Origin: Neoarius graeffei
Lineage: Eukaryota; Chordata; Actinopteri; Siluriformes; Ariidae
Length of the DNA stretch: 64,000 nucleotides
Direction of reading: 5' to 3'
Assembly: GCF_027579695.1 (NCBI RefSeq)
Contig: NC_083570.1
Span: 3,751,001-3,815,000, forward strand
In this document: positions 45,601-56,891 of the stretch, piece after piece
Layout of the letters: every line of letters starts with the position of its first letter
How positions within the stretch are numbered: the stretch's first letter is position 1
The notes under the pieces: generated by a model
Seen by the model: the letters and a program-made list of their open reading frames with translations, nothing else
Told to the model about the DNA's origin: nothing
The model's database searches: none
Position numbers and translations under genes: made by a program

Positions 45601-46365
45601 AAATCACTTGTCTCTTTTTTGTTTCTGTTTAACATACCATTCTGACAGTTTGGCCATATTGCTGTGTTGAACAGCTTGTTGCACCTTCCATTAAAGTGTT
45701 CACTTTTGTACACATCTTCTTGCTTTATTCATTCAGTTGTGGGGAATGGTTAGTAAGGTTGATTCTGACCTAGGCTATGTTGAGGTCACATATCTACTTT
45801 TTAAGTTCATGCTATAGTGCATACAATTTTAGAGATATAGCCTACATGTGCATATGCATTCTTCTTGGTGTTCTCACAAACAGGTGAAATAAATCAGTTT
45901 AAATTTGGCCTATGGACATAGCCTGGCCTATTCGCAGCCATTACAAAATCTGCTGTCTGACCATAATTTAACTGATCTGTATCCCACTATGCTACTAGAT
46001 AACAAAATGCCTGTTTGTTTTATTTCATGTGAGATGTTGATAAATGTGAGCTTCAACAAAATGATAAGAGCACCTCTCTGAGTGTCACGTTTACGTAAAA
46101 AAAAGGTGTGCGTGCACGAGCATGGTTGCGCGCAAAAGTGTCCTGGTTTCAGACTAGGGAAATCTGGTCACCCTACTTTGGGATGAACTGGAACACTGAC
46201 TGCACCCCAGACCTCCTTCCCAACATCACTCTCTAATCCCACTAATGCTCTTGTAGCTGAAGGAACACAAATCCCCAAAGCCATGACCCAAAATCTAGTG
46301 GAAATCCTTCCCAGAAAGTGGAGCTCATTATAACAGCGTTGTTTATGCTTACTTTACTTCAATTC

Positions 46366-46397
<32 letters not shown>

Positions 46398-47290
46398 CCT
46401 GTGTGTGTGTGCATGTGCGTGTGTGTTTTCACCTGCCTCATCCTGTAACAATGAGGTGTTGACTGAAATGTTCACTAACTGGTCTGACTAGATTACAACC
46501 ATCACTGAAGATAAATGTAACACTCTGTTCACCAGAACACAGACAATTTTAATCAGCTTTTACAGAATCCTTCTGATTGAGACACACATTGAAATTAAAC
46601 TTCAAATCATATCACTGACTAAAGCACCTGTTTCTAGATGGGAAACTTTAATTAAGATGATTTAATTCTGGAAAGATTTCTAGTTCTCACCTGTTTCTCA
46701 GCTCTTTCTGCTGCGGCTGTGACGGTGTCGTGACCTTTGTGATTTTCCATCATACACAAATGACAGATGCAGGTTTGATCAGTACGACAGTAGATCTCAA
46801 TCAGCTTGTTATGTTCAGAGCAGATCTTCTCTTGGAGTTTTGCTGAGGCTTCAATTAATGTGTGTTTTTTCAAAGTAGGGTCTTCAAGATGAGGTTTCAG
46901 ATGAGTTTCACAAAATGAAGCCAAACAAATCAGACAGGACTTGACGGCTTTGTGTTTTCTCCCGGTGCAGAAATCACACTCCACATCTCCAGGTCCAGCG
47001 TAACAGTGAGCAGGAGAAGCAGCTTGGACTTCAGTCTTCTTCAGTTTCTCCACCACTTCAGCCAGCATATTGTTTCTGCATAGAACAGGCCTTGTAGTGA
47101 AAGTGTCTCTGCACTGAGGACAGCTGTAGACGCCCTTCTGATCCTCCTGATCCCAGCAGCCATTAATACACGCCTTACAGAAACTGTGACCACAGGGGAT
47201 AGTCACCGGATCCTTCAGGAGATCCAGACACACTGGACACATGAACCGGTCCAGTAAAATCTGATCTACTGAAATACTGCCCTTGGCCAT
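36164..47290 (-). CDS. TRIM-F: complete finTRIM/TRIM25-like E3 ligase with transposon-swollen introns, 565 aa
   Basis: Exons 46691-47290, 42728-42823, 42324-42557, 37054-37225, 36796-36855 and 36164-36699 total 1698 nt, in phase with GT-AG junctions and a final TAA. Domain order matches TRIM-B: C3HC4 RING ([18 protein letters not shown]), two B-box-like zinc sites, coiled coil, linker, PRY/SPRY ([14 protein letters not shown]). Exon 4-6 sequence is almost the same as TRIM-B, while exon 1 differs more ([15 protein letters not shown]). Intron 1 (3.9 kb) holds a Tc1 relic with a CACTG element, a hAT, an inverted LTR pair and a SINE. Intron 3 (5.1 kb) holds a Harbinger and a Gypsy element. No coding exon is hit. 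Probably expressed if splicing copes with the introns. Confidence 0.88.
37308..38427 (+). mobile_element. PIF/Harbinger DNA transposon, non-autonomous, 1120 bp
   Basis: It starts GGGCGTATTCACACC and ends GGTCTGAATACACCC, imperfect inverted repeats, flanked by TTA (37305-37307 and 38428-38430). The same intron in TRIM-B (near 12900) reads GTTTTAGAGAGTG uninterrupted, giving the exact empty site. Multiple GGTCCGGACC/TTGGTCCGG palindromes lie near the left end. It keeps a Myb-like frame but no DDE nuclease. Confidence 0.92.
37695..37976 (+). CDS. Harbinger Myb-like DNA-binding protein, truncated
   Basis: A 93-codon frame starting [19 protein letters not shown] shows the trihelix/Myb (MADF-like) pattern: TW-x-x-EE-T-x-LV-x-IW, then [21 protein letters not shown] and LKKLRQTY-type helix residues ([11 protein letters not shown]). 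This is the second protein of Harbinger elements, which binds element ends and brings the transposase to the nucleus. The C-terminal part is missing: after [12 protein letters not shown] the frame stops early. The nuclease gene is absent from the element. Confidence 0.8.
   Translation: MSRGQTWAEEETRTLVDIWADVHISELLERTHKNADVFAVFSEKMKEKGFTRSPEQCRLKVKKLRQTYIKIRDILSKSGGTSDAKKKFIYYNG
38477..38945 (+). repeat. 5' LTR of the Gypsy fossil in TRIM-F intron 3
   Basis: About 150 bp longer than its partner because of an internal insertion near 38684-38830; also holds a GT run (38584-38613). Confidence 0.8.
42002..42314 (+). repeat. 3' LTR of the Gypsy fossil in TRIM-F intron 3
   Basis: 313 bp, TGTGGCAGCG ... 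ACTACA, related to the LTRs at 25681, 30211 and 44236. Confidence 0.85.
42567..42621. repeat. CA microsatellite next to the exon 3 acceptor of TRIM-F
   Basis: A run of about 55 bases, the longest of the three CA runs found beside exon 3, starting about 10 bases from the exon boundary at 42557. Confidence 0.9.
42930..43929. mobile_element. CACTG-ended TIR element, 1000 bp
   Basis: It begins CACTGTAAAAAAAAAA and ends TTTTTTACAGTG, flanked by TG on each side (42928-42929 and 43930-43931). CACTG ends with a 2-3 bp duplication suggest the CMC (EnSpm/CACTA) group, non-autonomous. An internal palindrome (about 42946-43205) repeats GACCATCTCAACT and CATGATGCAAGAGAATTTTG in inverted form. A 61-codon frame at 43380-43565 has no known homology. 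Confidence 0.7.
44236..44820. mobile_element. Inverted pair of Gypsy LTRs forming a palindrome
   Basis: A plus-oriented LTR (44236 to about 44507) meets a minus-oriented LTR (44527-44820), with a minus-oriented primer-binding-like segment (TCCCGGGTTTCAGCACCAC) between. Both LTR starts (TGYGGCAGC) point outward. The flanks ACCGG (44231-44235) and ACAGG (44821-44825) look like one 5 bp target duplication, so the inverted pair seems to have entered as a unit. Family: the same Gypsy group as 25681-30526. No internal coding parts. Confidence 0.8.
45139..45508 (+). mobile_element. tRNA-headed teleost SINE, copy 6
   Basis: Plus orientation, flanked by the 12 bp duplication ATGTTGCAAATG (45127-45138 and 45509-45520), inside the hAT element. 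Confidence 0.93.
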
Positions 47291-47720
47291 TTTCCTGAAT
47301 TCACACACTGAGAGAAGGAGAGAGATCAGTTTGTTTTCTCTGAAATGAGGTGTTACTTCCTGCTTCTGTATGTTTGAAAGAGAGAGAGAGGAGGAGGAGG
47401 AGCACAAATGCAGAGAGGTCATGAATACTCCTGTATTAACCATTTCCTCTCCCATCAGTGCTTAAATATAACCCATGTAGCTGTACTGATTAGGATTAAT
47501 TTAATGAAATACACACAGATAGTGATGGCCAGATTTATTTTATTTGGATCCCCATTAGCTGATGCCAAAGACATCAGCTACTCTTCCTGGAATCCACACA
47601 CAACATATAACACACAAGAAATCAACATACAAAACAACAGATTAAAAAAAAAAACCCATCAGCACCAAAAACAGACATCAACTCCAAACAAATAGAATTA
47701 CAAAAAAAAAAGTATAACTG

Positions 47721-48106
47721 AGGCGGCACGGTGGTGTAGTGGTTAGCGCTGTCGCCTCACAGCAAGAAGGTCTGGGTCCGAGCCCCGGGGCCGGCGAGGG
47801 CCTTTCTGTGCGGAGTTTGCATGTTCTCCCCGTGTCCGCGTGGGTTTCCTCCGGGTGCTCCGGTTTCTCCCACAGTCCAAAGACATGCAGGTTAGGTTAA
47901 CTGGTGACTCTAAATTGACCGTAGGTGTGAATGTGAATGTGAGTGTGAATGGTTTTCTGTGTCTATGTGTCAGCCCTGTGATGACCTGGCGACTTGTCCA
48001 GGGTGTACCCCGCCTTTCGCCCGTAGTCAGCTGGGATAGGCTCCAGCTTGCCTGCGACCCTGTAGAACAGGATAAAGCGGCTAGAGATAATGAGATGAGA
48101 TGAGAT
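47721..48106 (+). mobile_element. tRNA-headed teleost SINE, copy 7
   Basis: Plus orientation, GGCGGCACGG head and GATGAGATGAGAT tail. It abuts the junction between LINE 3' UTR and RT sequence, so it may mark the edge of the LINE deletion; no clear target duplication. Confidence 0.9.
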
Positions 48107-48624
48107 CTGTCATTTGCGTAAGCGCTGTGGAAGTTGAGTGTCCTTCCCTGTAAGCATGCTGGTAGTTGCTTGTCAAGTTATTCAGTGAGAAGTAGCATTG
48201 TATCTGATTAAACACAATTTTTTTTCCAACAGTTTGCTTAAAACAGGTAACAAGCTGATTGGTCGGCTGTTTGAGCCAGTAAAGGCAGCACAAGTATTTT
48301 TAGGTAGAGGGATTACCTTAGCCTCTTTCAAATTTGAGGACACATATTACAGTCAAGACTAAGATTAAAGATGTAGCATATGGGAGTAGCAATATAGTCT
48401 GCTATGATCTTCAATAGCTTTCCATCCATGTTATCAGTACCTGAAGGTTTCTCATTATTGATAGACAATAATAGTTTTTTTTTTTACTTCTTCTATAGTC
48501 ACTTTATGGATTTCAAAAGAACAATTCTTATCATACATTATTTTGTCTTGTATACATGAATACAATGGCTCATTGTGTGGTATTGACATTTCCTGTCTGA
48601 GTTTACAGACTTTGCTTATAAAAT

Positions 48625-48995
48625 CTCATCTCATTATCTCTAGCCGCTTTATCCTTCTACAGGGTCGCAGGCAAGCTGGAGCCTATCCCAGCTGACTACG
48701 GGCGAAAGGCGGGGTACACCCTGGACAAGTCGCCAGGTCATCACAGGGCTGACACATAGACACAGACAACCATTCACACTCACATTCACACCTACGGTCA
48801 ATTTTGAGTCACCAGTTAACCTAACCTGCATGTCTTTGGACTGTGGGGGAAACCGGAGCACCTGGAGGAAACCCACGCGGACACGGGGAGAACATGCAAA
48901 CTCCACACAGAAAGGCCCTCGCCGGCCCCGGGGCTCGAACCCAGGACCTTCTTGCTGTGAGGCGACAGCGCTAACCACTACACCACCGTGCCACC
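48625..48995 (-). mobile_element. tRNA-headed teleost SINE, copy 8
   Basis: Minus orientation within the LINE, flanked by the 12 bp duplication TGCTTATAAAAT (48613-48624 and 48996-49007). Confidence 0.93.
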
Positions 48996-50869
48996 TGCTT
49001 ATAAAATAATCATTAAAATAATTGGCAATATCTACAGGTTTAGTTATAAAAGACCCTCCCACTTCAATGAAGGATGGAGTCGGGCTGCTCTTACTACCCA
49101 TGATGTCATTTAGGGTGCTCTATAACTTCTTTCCATCATATTTTATATTGTTTATCCTTGATTCATAATACAATTTCTTCTTCTTTTTGTTCAATTTGGT
49201 GGCATAATTCCTTAGTTTACGATATACTTGCCAATCAGATATGCAGCCTGACTTTTTTGCCACTTCTTTTGCATTACCTCTATGAGCCATGCTTTCTTTT
49301 AATTCATCATCAACCCAAGGAGCCCTAATAGCTCTAACAGTTAGCCTCTTGACAGGTGCATGTTTATCCATGACTGGAACCAACACTTCAGTAAAAACAT
49401 TAAGTGCAGTATCTGGGTCTCTCTGTTTACTGACATCAGATCAACAAATCTTTCTAACATCATCCACATATGAGTCACAGCAGAAACCCCTGTACGATCT
49501 TTTATATACAATTTTTGGCCCAGCCTTTGGAACTTTCGCCTTCCTAGATATGCCCACTAAATTATGATCACTAAAACCAATGGAAACAGATATAGCTTTC
49601 GAGCAGAGTTCAACAGCATTGGTATAAATGTGATCAATACATGTGGATGACACAGTTCCTATTTTGTTAGTGAATACCCTAGTTGGTTGGTTAATAACCT
49701 GAACCAGATTGCAAACACTAGTAGTACTAAGAATTTTCTTTTTCAGCGGACAACTTGATGCCAGAAAATTTATGTTTAAGTCTCCCAATACATAGATTTC
49801 TCTATTTTCATCACATGCTCTTTCAAACATTTCACAGAGATTATCAAGATACTGACTGCTAGAGCTTGGTGGCCTATAACAGCCTCCTATCAGTATAGGT
49901 TTTAGGTAGGGTAAGTGAACCTGTAACCATAGCATTTCAACATCACATGACATCAGATCCCTTCTGATCTTAACAGGAATGTGGTTCTGAATGTATATTG
50001 CTACTCCTCCCCCATATATGTCCCTGCCCTTTCTATAAATGCTGTATCCTTGTATCTCCACTGTAGCATCATCAAATGTTTTATCTAAATGAGTTTTAGA
50101 GATGGCTAAAATATGGATTTTCTCAGTCATTAACAATTTATCAATATCTTGAACTTTGTTTCTTAAGCTACATATATTCACATGAGCTATTTTTAGCCCT
50201 TTCTTAAGAAGCATTGACATTGACATAGTGAAAGAAGACTAATATACAGTTCAGAATTTGTGTACGTGCCCACTGAAATTACGAACCCATATTCTTGGCT
50301 GATCTTTCCCCTCCTACAATTCCTTGGGATGGAGGGTGGACAATGAGTCTATCATAGCGGATGTAGGCAATGTTTCCCTTTAATCTTTCAGCCTTCATGA
50401 TTGGGATGAGCTCCTTTTGTTTCAGTCTTACGGCTTCAGTATAGTCCTCATTAAGATAGATGTTCGTGCCTCTCAGCTTATTTGCTCTTGCCATCACAGC
50501 CTCCTTGTCCTTCCATCTTAAAAACTTGATGACAATCGGTCTATGTCATTCTTCTTCTTTAATCGGATCTCCCATCCGGTGGGCACGCTCCACCTCAATC
50601 CGTTCCTCGTCTATTTCCAACTTTTCAACTACTAGATGAAGTTTCATGAAACACTGAAGCTTTCCAGACAATTATGTTGAAGTTGGTCATTTCTCGAGGA
50701 GTCACTTACTCACTAGAGACACCTGCTGGTTAAAAGAATAATCATGCATACAATCCACCGGCTGGTGTACAGCAGTTCATCAAACCAGTGTTACATAAAG
50801 ATGCATTTGATAAATATATTCTAAATATCTATATTCTGAATTTGACTTAGATATTTTGACACACTGGGC

Positions 50870-53495
50870 AAGGTTCCGAGGTTGTCATAGCTGGAGGTGG
50901 TGGTCAGGACAAGCTCCCTTCATCTATAAAATGCTCCCATGGCATGTGTCTCACATGGCCTTGGACAACTAAGTCCAGCTTCTGACCTTCATGCGTGACT
51001 TAGCCTCTAAGTCCACCGGAACCTTTTCTGCCAACAGGAGAAGGGGTGAAGGTGTGTCACTGGCGCTATAACCAGTTGCTTTGGGCAGATGGAGCTTGTC
51101 AGTCCGGGTGGGCTGCTCATCTAGGAGAATCAAAACTCTGATGTCAAACCTTCACTGCCTTGCAGCCATACCCAGTCAGGGGAAGGCTTTGGGAGCCAAC
51201 CCTCAGGAAAAATTCAAAGTTGGAATCCTGAAGGTGGCTGGATGTTAACACTGACCTTCTTCCGGCAACTCTTGCAGACAAGTTGGCTCCAAACATAATG
51301 TTCTGCATTCCCTTGGACCCAGCAGGTGAGGGGGGCCCTGTTGTCTGGGCAGCACAAGGACTCCATACACTGTTGCCCAGGCCTGCGCCCTGGACAGGCC
51401 ACTCCAGTCTCTTGTCACTGTGTGAGCACCACACTGAAGACATCAGTTACATGTTATAAGCCCTTGCTTGACCGGCATAGAGCTGGCTGCCATGGGCTGT
51501 CTTTGATGGTGGGAGGGATCATCATGCCCTATCTGTCCCATGAACTATCGCCTGCTTCAAGCTGGGCAGCCCCCAGCCAGTAAAATGTTGACCCGCCACA
51601 GTCTGCCTGCTTCACTGGGTGGCTGGAGCTCAGAGCTTCATTCAGCAATCAGATTGTTAACCATGCATCAGGAAACCTCCAATGGAAAAAGCTTAAGATC
51701 CCAGCTCTTTGCACTGCAAGCTGGAATTTGTGAACAATGCGCACTGGATTGTCCAGCAACCTTTGACAAATTGACAATGCTCATAAGACTGCAGGAATTG
51801 ATTGTGAGCTGCACAGACTACACATTGACATAGCAGCCCTGCAGGAAACACGGCTACCAGACAGTGGATCCCTGAAGGAAGAACGCTATATCTTCTTCTG
51901 GCAGGGAAAGGTGACAAGGAAACCAGGGATCATGGAGTTGGTTTTGCTGTCAGGAACACCCTGCTCTGCATGATTGAACCTTCAACAGGTGGCACAGAGA
52001 GAGTCCTCACCCTACGTCTCTCTACATCAGCAGCTATTGCAAACCTTGTGTGCATCTATGCACCAACCCTACAAGCTATTTCTGAAGTCAAAGACTAGTT
52101 CTACGAACACCTAGATAGCATTGTCAACAGAATCCTAATGTCAGAGCACATTTATCTTTTGGGAGATTTCAGTGCTAGGGTGGGTCCAGACCAAGAGTCC
52201 TGGCCAAACATATTTGTCAGCACAGCATAGAGAAACTGAATGAGAATGGCCAGAGACTACTTGAGCTCTGCTACTACTACCGTTTGTGTGTGACAAACAC
52301 TTACTTCCAGAATAAAGCATGTCATAAAGCTTCCTGGAGACATCCATGGTCAAAGCACTGGCATCAGCTGGATTTCATCATCACCAGATGTGATTCCCTA
52401 AACAGTGTGTGCGCCATAGTGCAGACTGTGACACTGACCACTCCCTGATTGTCTCAAAGGTAAAGCTCAAACCAAAGAAACTCCACCTCTCCAAGAAGAA
52501 ATGACAACTAAAATCAACATCAGCAAGACTTCCTACCCAGAGTAAAACAAGGAATTCATTGAAAGACTTCAAGAGTCCTTGGCTCGTGATCAACTGCAGT
52601 GTGCAAAAGAAAGATGGAATTCCCTCCACAGCACCATCTACAGTGCTGCCCTCATGACTTATGGCAAAAAAGAGAGGCAGAATGCAGACTGGTTTGAGGC
52701 TGGCATATCGGTGTTAGAGTTATTGATGCCAAACATAGTGCACCGATCACTTTCAAGCATGACCCAAGTCCGCAAAATCTGCAGGCATTGAACAATGCTC
52801 ACCACAAAGCCCAACAAACTGCTCATTGCTGTGCAAATGACTTTTGGCTTCAACATTCAGCTGGCATCGGACACTGGCAACATCAGGAGCATATACAAGG
52901 GCATCAAACAAGCAACAGGCAAACCAACTAATGAGTATGCACCTCTGAAATCTAAAACAGGAGAGGCAATTACAGACAAAAATAAACAAATGGGTCAAAC
53001 ACTACCTAGTCTCTGCTTGAGAGAAGGCAAAGTACTCCAGGACATGTGAAATGCCAAGACTGTCACCCTGTATAAAAACATGGGTGACTGCATTAGTTAC
53101 TGGGATGTTTCTCTGCTGAGTGTTGTGGGCACGGTCTTTGCCCGTGTAGTTCTAACCCGACTCCAAGTCCTGGCCGATCGCATCTATCCAGAATCCCATC
53201 CAAAGTTGATATGATCTTCTCTATATATCAACTCCAAGAGAAATGCCAAGAACAACACATGCCATTATATATCACCTTTATCGATCTGACCAAGGCATTT
53301 GACCTTGTGAGCAGGAGAGGTATGCTCCAGCTATTAAAAAACATCAGCTGCCCCTCACAGTTGCTCAGCATTATAACCTCTTTCCACAAGGACATGCAGG
53401 GTGTAGTCAGCTATGATGGGGACACCTCTGACCCTTTCTTAATCAAGAGCAGCGTGAAACATGGATGTGTTCTTTCACCAACTCTGTTTGGCAAC
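50870..53495 (+). mobile_element. Second LINE relic (RTE/craniofacial-protein-2-like endonuclease group), decayed
   Basis: Plus-strand decayed LINE. A long 5' region (about 50870-51800) is followed by an endonuclease-like stretch (DIAALQETRLPDSGSLKEE near 51825; LCVTNTYFQNKACHKASWRH near 52285) and RT pieces (FIDLTKAFDLVSRRGML near 53278; SSVKHGCVLSPTLFG near 53450). The endonuclease wording recalls fish proteins often misannotated as craniofacial development protein 2. Many stops and frameshifts; 3' end lost where the Tc1/IS630-like copy begins at 53496. Clade assignment tentative. Stretch 50633-50869 is TRIM-array flank without a gene. Confidence 0.65.
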
Positions 53496-54220
53496 TCTGT
53501 AGTTTTGGAAGTGAAATGTTGTTTCGTTCTTCCCTGATATACAATTTAATTTGCTCAACAGTTTAGGGTTTCCTTTTGTCGTGTTTTTTGTTTCATAATG
53601 TGCCAGATGTTTTCAACAGGAGACAGGTCTGGACTGCAGGCAGGCCAGTTTAGCACCTGGACTCTTTTACGATGGAGCCATGCAGTTTCAATATGGGCAA
53701 AATGTGGTTTTGCATTGTTTTGCTGAAATAAGCAAGGCCTTCCTTGAAAAAGATGTCGCCTGGATGGCAGCATCTTGTTTCAAAAAGTGTATATATTATT
53801 CAGCATTAATGATGCCTTCCCAGATGTACAAGCTCCCCATGCCATGTGCACTAACGCCCCCATACCATCGCAGGTGCTGGCTTTTGAACTGTGCGTGAAT
53901 AACAAGCTGGATGGTCCCTCTCCTCTTTAGCCTGGAGGATGCAGTGTCCATGATTTCTAAAAAGAATTTCTACTTTTGATTCATCAGACCTCGGGACAAT
54001 TTTCCACTTTGCTTCAGTCCAAAAAAGTAAAGGAGCTCAAGCCCAGAGAAGGTGGCAGTGTTTCTGGATCTTGTTTGTATATGCTTTTAACTTGGATTTC
54101 TGGATGCAGTGATGAACTGTTTTCACAGACAGTGGTTTTTTAGAAGTGTTCCTGAGCCACAGCATGTAATTTCATGTTGTATGAAAACTGAAACTTGCAA
54201 AGTCGATAATTTGAGCTTTA
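53496..54220 (-). mobile_element. Tc1/IS630-like element copy 3
   Basis: Related to 19156-19732 and 25644-33390. The minus-strand frame at 53555-53773 is the clearest of the three: QQNNAKPHFAHIETAW and WPACSPDLSPVENIWHIMK, the second and third catalytic regions of an IS630/Tc1 transposase. The first Asp-containing block and the DNA-binding part are not preserved. Confidence 0.78.
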
Positions 54221-54225
54221 TGAGG

Positions 54226-54300
54226 TGTACCATGTGGAGGGATTTGGTTGAATTCCTCCTTACAGAATTAAAATGATTGTATTTTGTTCAATTTGTAATT
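54226..54300 (-). pseudogene. TRIM relic: exon 4-like piece (third copy)
   Basis: Matches the exon 4-like relics at 7441 and 33942 (ACCATGTGGAGGGATTTGG on the plus strand). The exon 5-like partner has been replaced by the Tc1/IS630-like copy. The region from here to 55140 and 56418-56640 parallels the TRIM downstream flank at 10970-11290 and 35360-35720 and shows no gene. Confidence 0.55.
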
Positions 54301-55140
54301 AAGTCCTAAGGAAAGATACAAATTTTAGCCCTGCCCTAAAATCACCATAAGTCCACCCCTACACCTGAACATGATTAAATTTTCATACAAATTGAGCTGT
54401 GTGAAATGTTGCAAATGTTCAAATCTGAGACTGTATCAGTTAGAATGTCTGGGTTTCTAATTCCATGAGAGAGGATCATTCACTTTTACTCTAAAAGTAT
54501 AATTTTAACTTGTGATGGCCAGATGAAGCTTCATGGAACACTGAAGCTTTCCAGCCAACTGTGTTGAAATTTTTTTGAGGCATTTCTTGAGGCTTCACTT
54601 GTTTACTAGAGAAACCTGCTGGTCAAATGACTAATCACACAATCATCCAGACAATACATGGGCTGGTGCACAGCAGTTCATCAAACCAGTGTGATATAAA
54701 GATACGTTTGTAAATATATTCTAAATATTGATATTCTGAAGAACGTTGATTTTATGGTATTTCTTTCCCTCCTTATAGACATCTGTTTATCATTAACTTT
54801 ATTATTTCAGGATAAATCTTAAAATTTCAATCTGCTCCTGATCTTGCTTAACGAACATGTTAATGTCAGAATGAATCCTGTCCTGCTTTCTCGACACGTT
54901 TCAAAACTGCATGGGATGAGCATGGACTATTGTCAGAGCTGCTGTTCTTGAAAATTAATCAACACCTTCTGACCAATCAGAACAGAGAACTGTAACGGAT
55001 TTGTTGCTTTATTGTATTGAAAATGAAAAGAATCACAGACAGATCCAGTTCACAGAGACAGATTCATCATTATTATTCACACAGACAAAATATGACAACA
55101 TTAAAAGAGATGTTTTTTGGAGGAAAAAGTCAGTTGTAGG

Positions 55141-56417
55141 CTGTACTCGAGTTGAGGGGGGATGCCATCCCCCCGGAATAAAAAAAGGTCAAAATAATCC
55201 CCCCCTCTAAAACAGGCATCCCCCCTCCCTTCCCTTGAGCAATTTTATCAATAAATGTGGACATTACTTCTATTTAACATTGGAATTAGAAATGCCATTC
55301 CATGTAGCTTTGCTGAAACTGAGCATACAGTAAGCTATCGTGAGAGAGGGCGCGCGCAAGCAAAGCATTTGAGGAGGCGACATTCAGTTGGGGTTCCGTT
55401 ATTTTTTATTTCATTCTGCGTCAGTGACAGCAGCGGATTGCAGCATCATGGCCAAGTGGAGTGGACAGCAAGACCTAAGCAAGTTCGGATTTAAGATCGC
55501 AAGAAAAAACATTTCAGGATGTAAGTCAAGAGTTACGAATATCAGTCACACTTTCTGTGAGCCCACTATCATGCTGTAAAGTTACCGATATGTAGCCTAA
55601 TTTGTGGGCGGCGGATAACAACACAGCTATCATAATGAATGTTAGTTTGGAGTCTAGCCAGCTATCGATAGCTTACTCAGGTTCATGTTAGCTTTGATTT
55701 CTTGTATAAGGCCATTAATTTAATCAGCCTGGATGTTCGTTTGTTATTCTTCAGGCAACAAAAAGTGTTATTCAAGACAGGAAGGCTAAAATAAACGACA
55801 CTAGCAGTTTTGAAGGCTTCATTGCCTCATTAGAGAGCCGGTCACAACATACAAAGCTGATTTACAATTTACTGTTGCTTGTTTTAGCTTATTGGTTCCC
55901 TACCTACCTCTGTATTTAACTCAATGTTCCCAAAGTTCAGCTTTGAATAAAAATTCCATTGACTTGATATGAAAAGATTCAGTTGTTCATTTACATTGCC
56001 TGCTGAGGTTTTAATAATTATTTACCAAACGATTTAAAAGGAGCCTACCATGACTATGAAGTTACACTTCAAATTTGTCATCTGCATTTCACCCTAATAT
56101 GGAGAATGTGGTCGGTATGTCAGCCAGGAGACTGACTAAATATGACACAAGACATCCACACTGTGCATGTTTTACAGTAAAATACCAGTGTATTATGTTT
56201 TTGTTACAACAATAAAAAGGGTACACAGTGTGTACTACACACTTTATCAGCACAAAATACTGTATGTCTTGTAAATGAACAAGGTCCACAGACCTACGTT
56301 GTGTGAAAAACCCTCCTAAAAGCAAACCAGTTTCCCACTGATGGACCGACCGATGGGTCGACACGCGACTAAAAATTTCACCATCCCCCCCGGTTTGATT
56401 TTACAACTCGACCACTG
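55141..56417 (+). mobile_element. hAT-like TIR element, 1.28 kb
   Basis: GTTGTAGG flanks it (55133-55140 and 56418-56425); paralogous flanks at about 11250 and 35700 are uninterrupted. The ends are imperfect inverted repeats (CTGTACTCGAGTTG against CAGTGGTCGAGTTG), each followed by a C/G run. Eight-base duplications and a CAGTG-like end favour hAT. A frame with MAKWSGQQDLSKFGFKIAR near 55448 looks like a short first exon ending at a donor-like GTAAG; no catalytic part. Confidence 0.7.
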
Positions 56418-56891
56418 GTTGTAGGTTTCCAGTGATTTTCACAAACACATATTTAAGACACTGTAGTTATTTCCCAAAGATTAAATAATCTAAAAATATC
56501 CATCCAAAGTGAAGAAAACCCCTGTTGCATATCAATACAGCGGCTTGCTGACATCCTGACCTCAGTATTAAAAGCTTCTGTCTGAAAATGAGTTCAGCAC
56601 AGAAACTCCATCACTGGGGGAAACTTTATTCTCCTGTGCTCTTATCTTTTATTCTGCAAAGCTTTGATTGCAATATTTGAATAAAAATCCCAAACTCACA
56701 GATAAACCAGGATTTATGAGGTTCTATCTGCGGCCCAATCATCATCCAGGCTGATATTACTCATTTTATACTCATTTTAAATATTAAAAAGAGTGTTTTT
56801 TTTTGTGCAGCTGGATTGTGTTCTAGTGAAACAGACAACTGAGCAACAACGTGGCAACGTGCAGGAATTTTACAGAAAACACTACACACTT

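Larger units (their letters stand above)
44047..46175 (+). mobile_element. hAT-type DNA transposon, 2.1 kb, with two younger insertions
   Basis: It starts TAGGGTGACCAGACG and ends CTGGTCACCCTA, flanked by the exact 8 bp duplication CTTTGGGA (44039-44046 and 46176-46183) within the Tc1 relic. A short stretch near 45055-45140 ([10 protein letters not shown] in frame) looks like the first half of a BED-type finger. No catalytic core. An inverted LTR pair (44236-44820) and a SINE (45139-45508) lie inside. Confidence 0.85.
42837..46340 (+). mobile_element. Tc1-like relic in TRIM-F intron 1, split by two insertions
   Basis: Three host pieces (42837-42929, 43930-44046, 46176-46340) read on as one Tc1-like 3' region: CCTGTTCCAGCATGATGATG, then CTCAACCCCACTGAACAGC (frame [10 protein letters not shown], the end of the catalytic domain), then CTAGTGGAAATCCTTCCCAG. 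The insertions are a CACTG element and a hAT element. No ends or target site could be placed; an old fragment. Confidence 0.75.
47530..50632 (-). mobile_element. LINE of the Jockey superfamily (L2/CR1-like), incomplete
   Basis: Minus-strand element with ORF1 C-terminal RRM-type segment (about 50281-50630; ANKLRGTNIYLNEDYTEAV), then ORF2 with an apurinic endonuclease (49441-50226; HVNICSLRNKV, GGCYRPPSS, LGDLNINFL, IDHIYTN, SDHNLV), a linker region (49120-49386) and a small RT piece (48100-48293; AYREGHSTSTAL). Most of the RT is deleted. The 3' UTR is 47530-47720, ending TCCAAATAAAATAAA. The insertion splits the TRIM flank GATGGCCAGAT|GAAGC, intact at about 14631. Two SINEs interrupt it (47721-48106, 48625-48995). 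Truncated at 5'. Confidence 0.82.
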
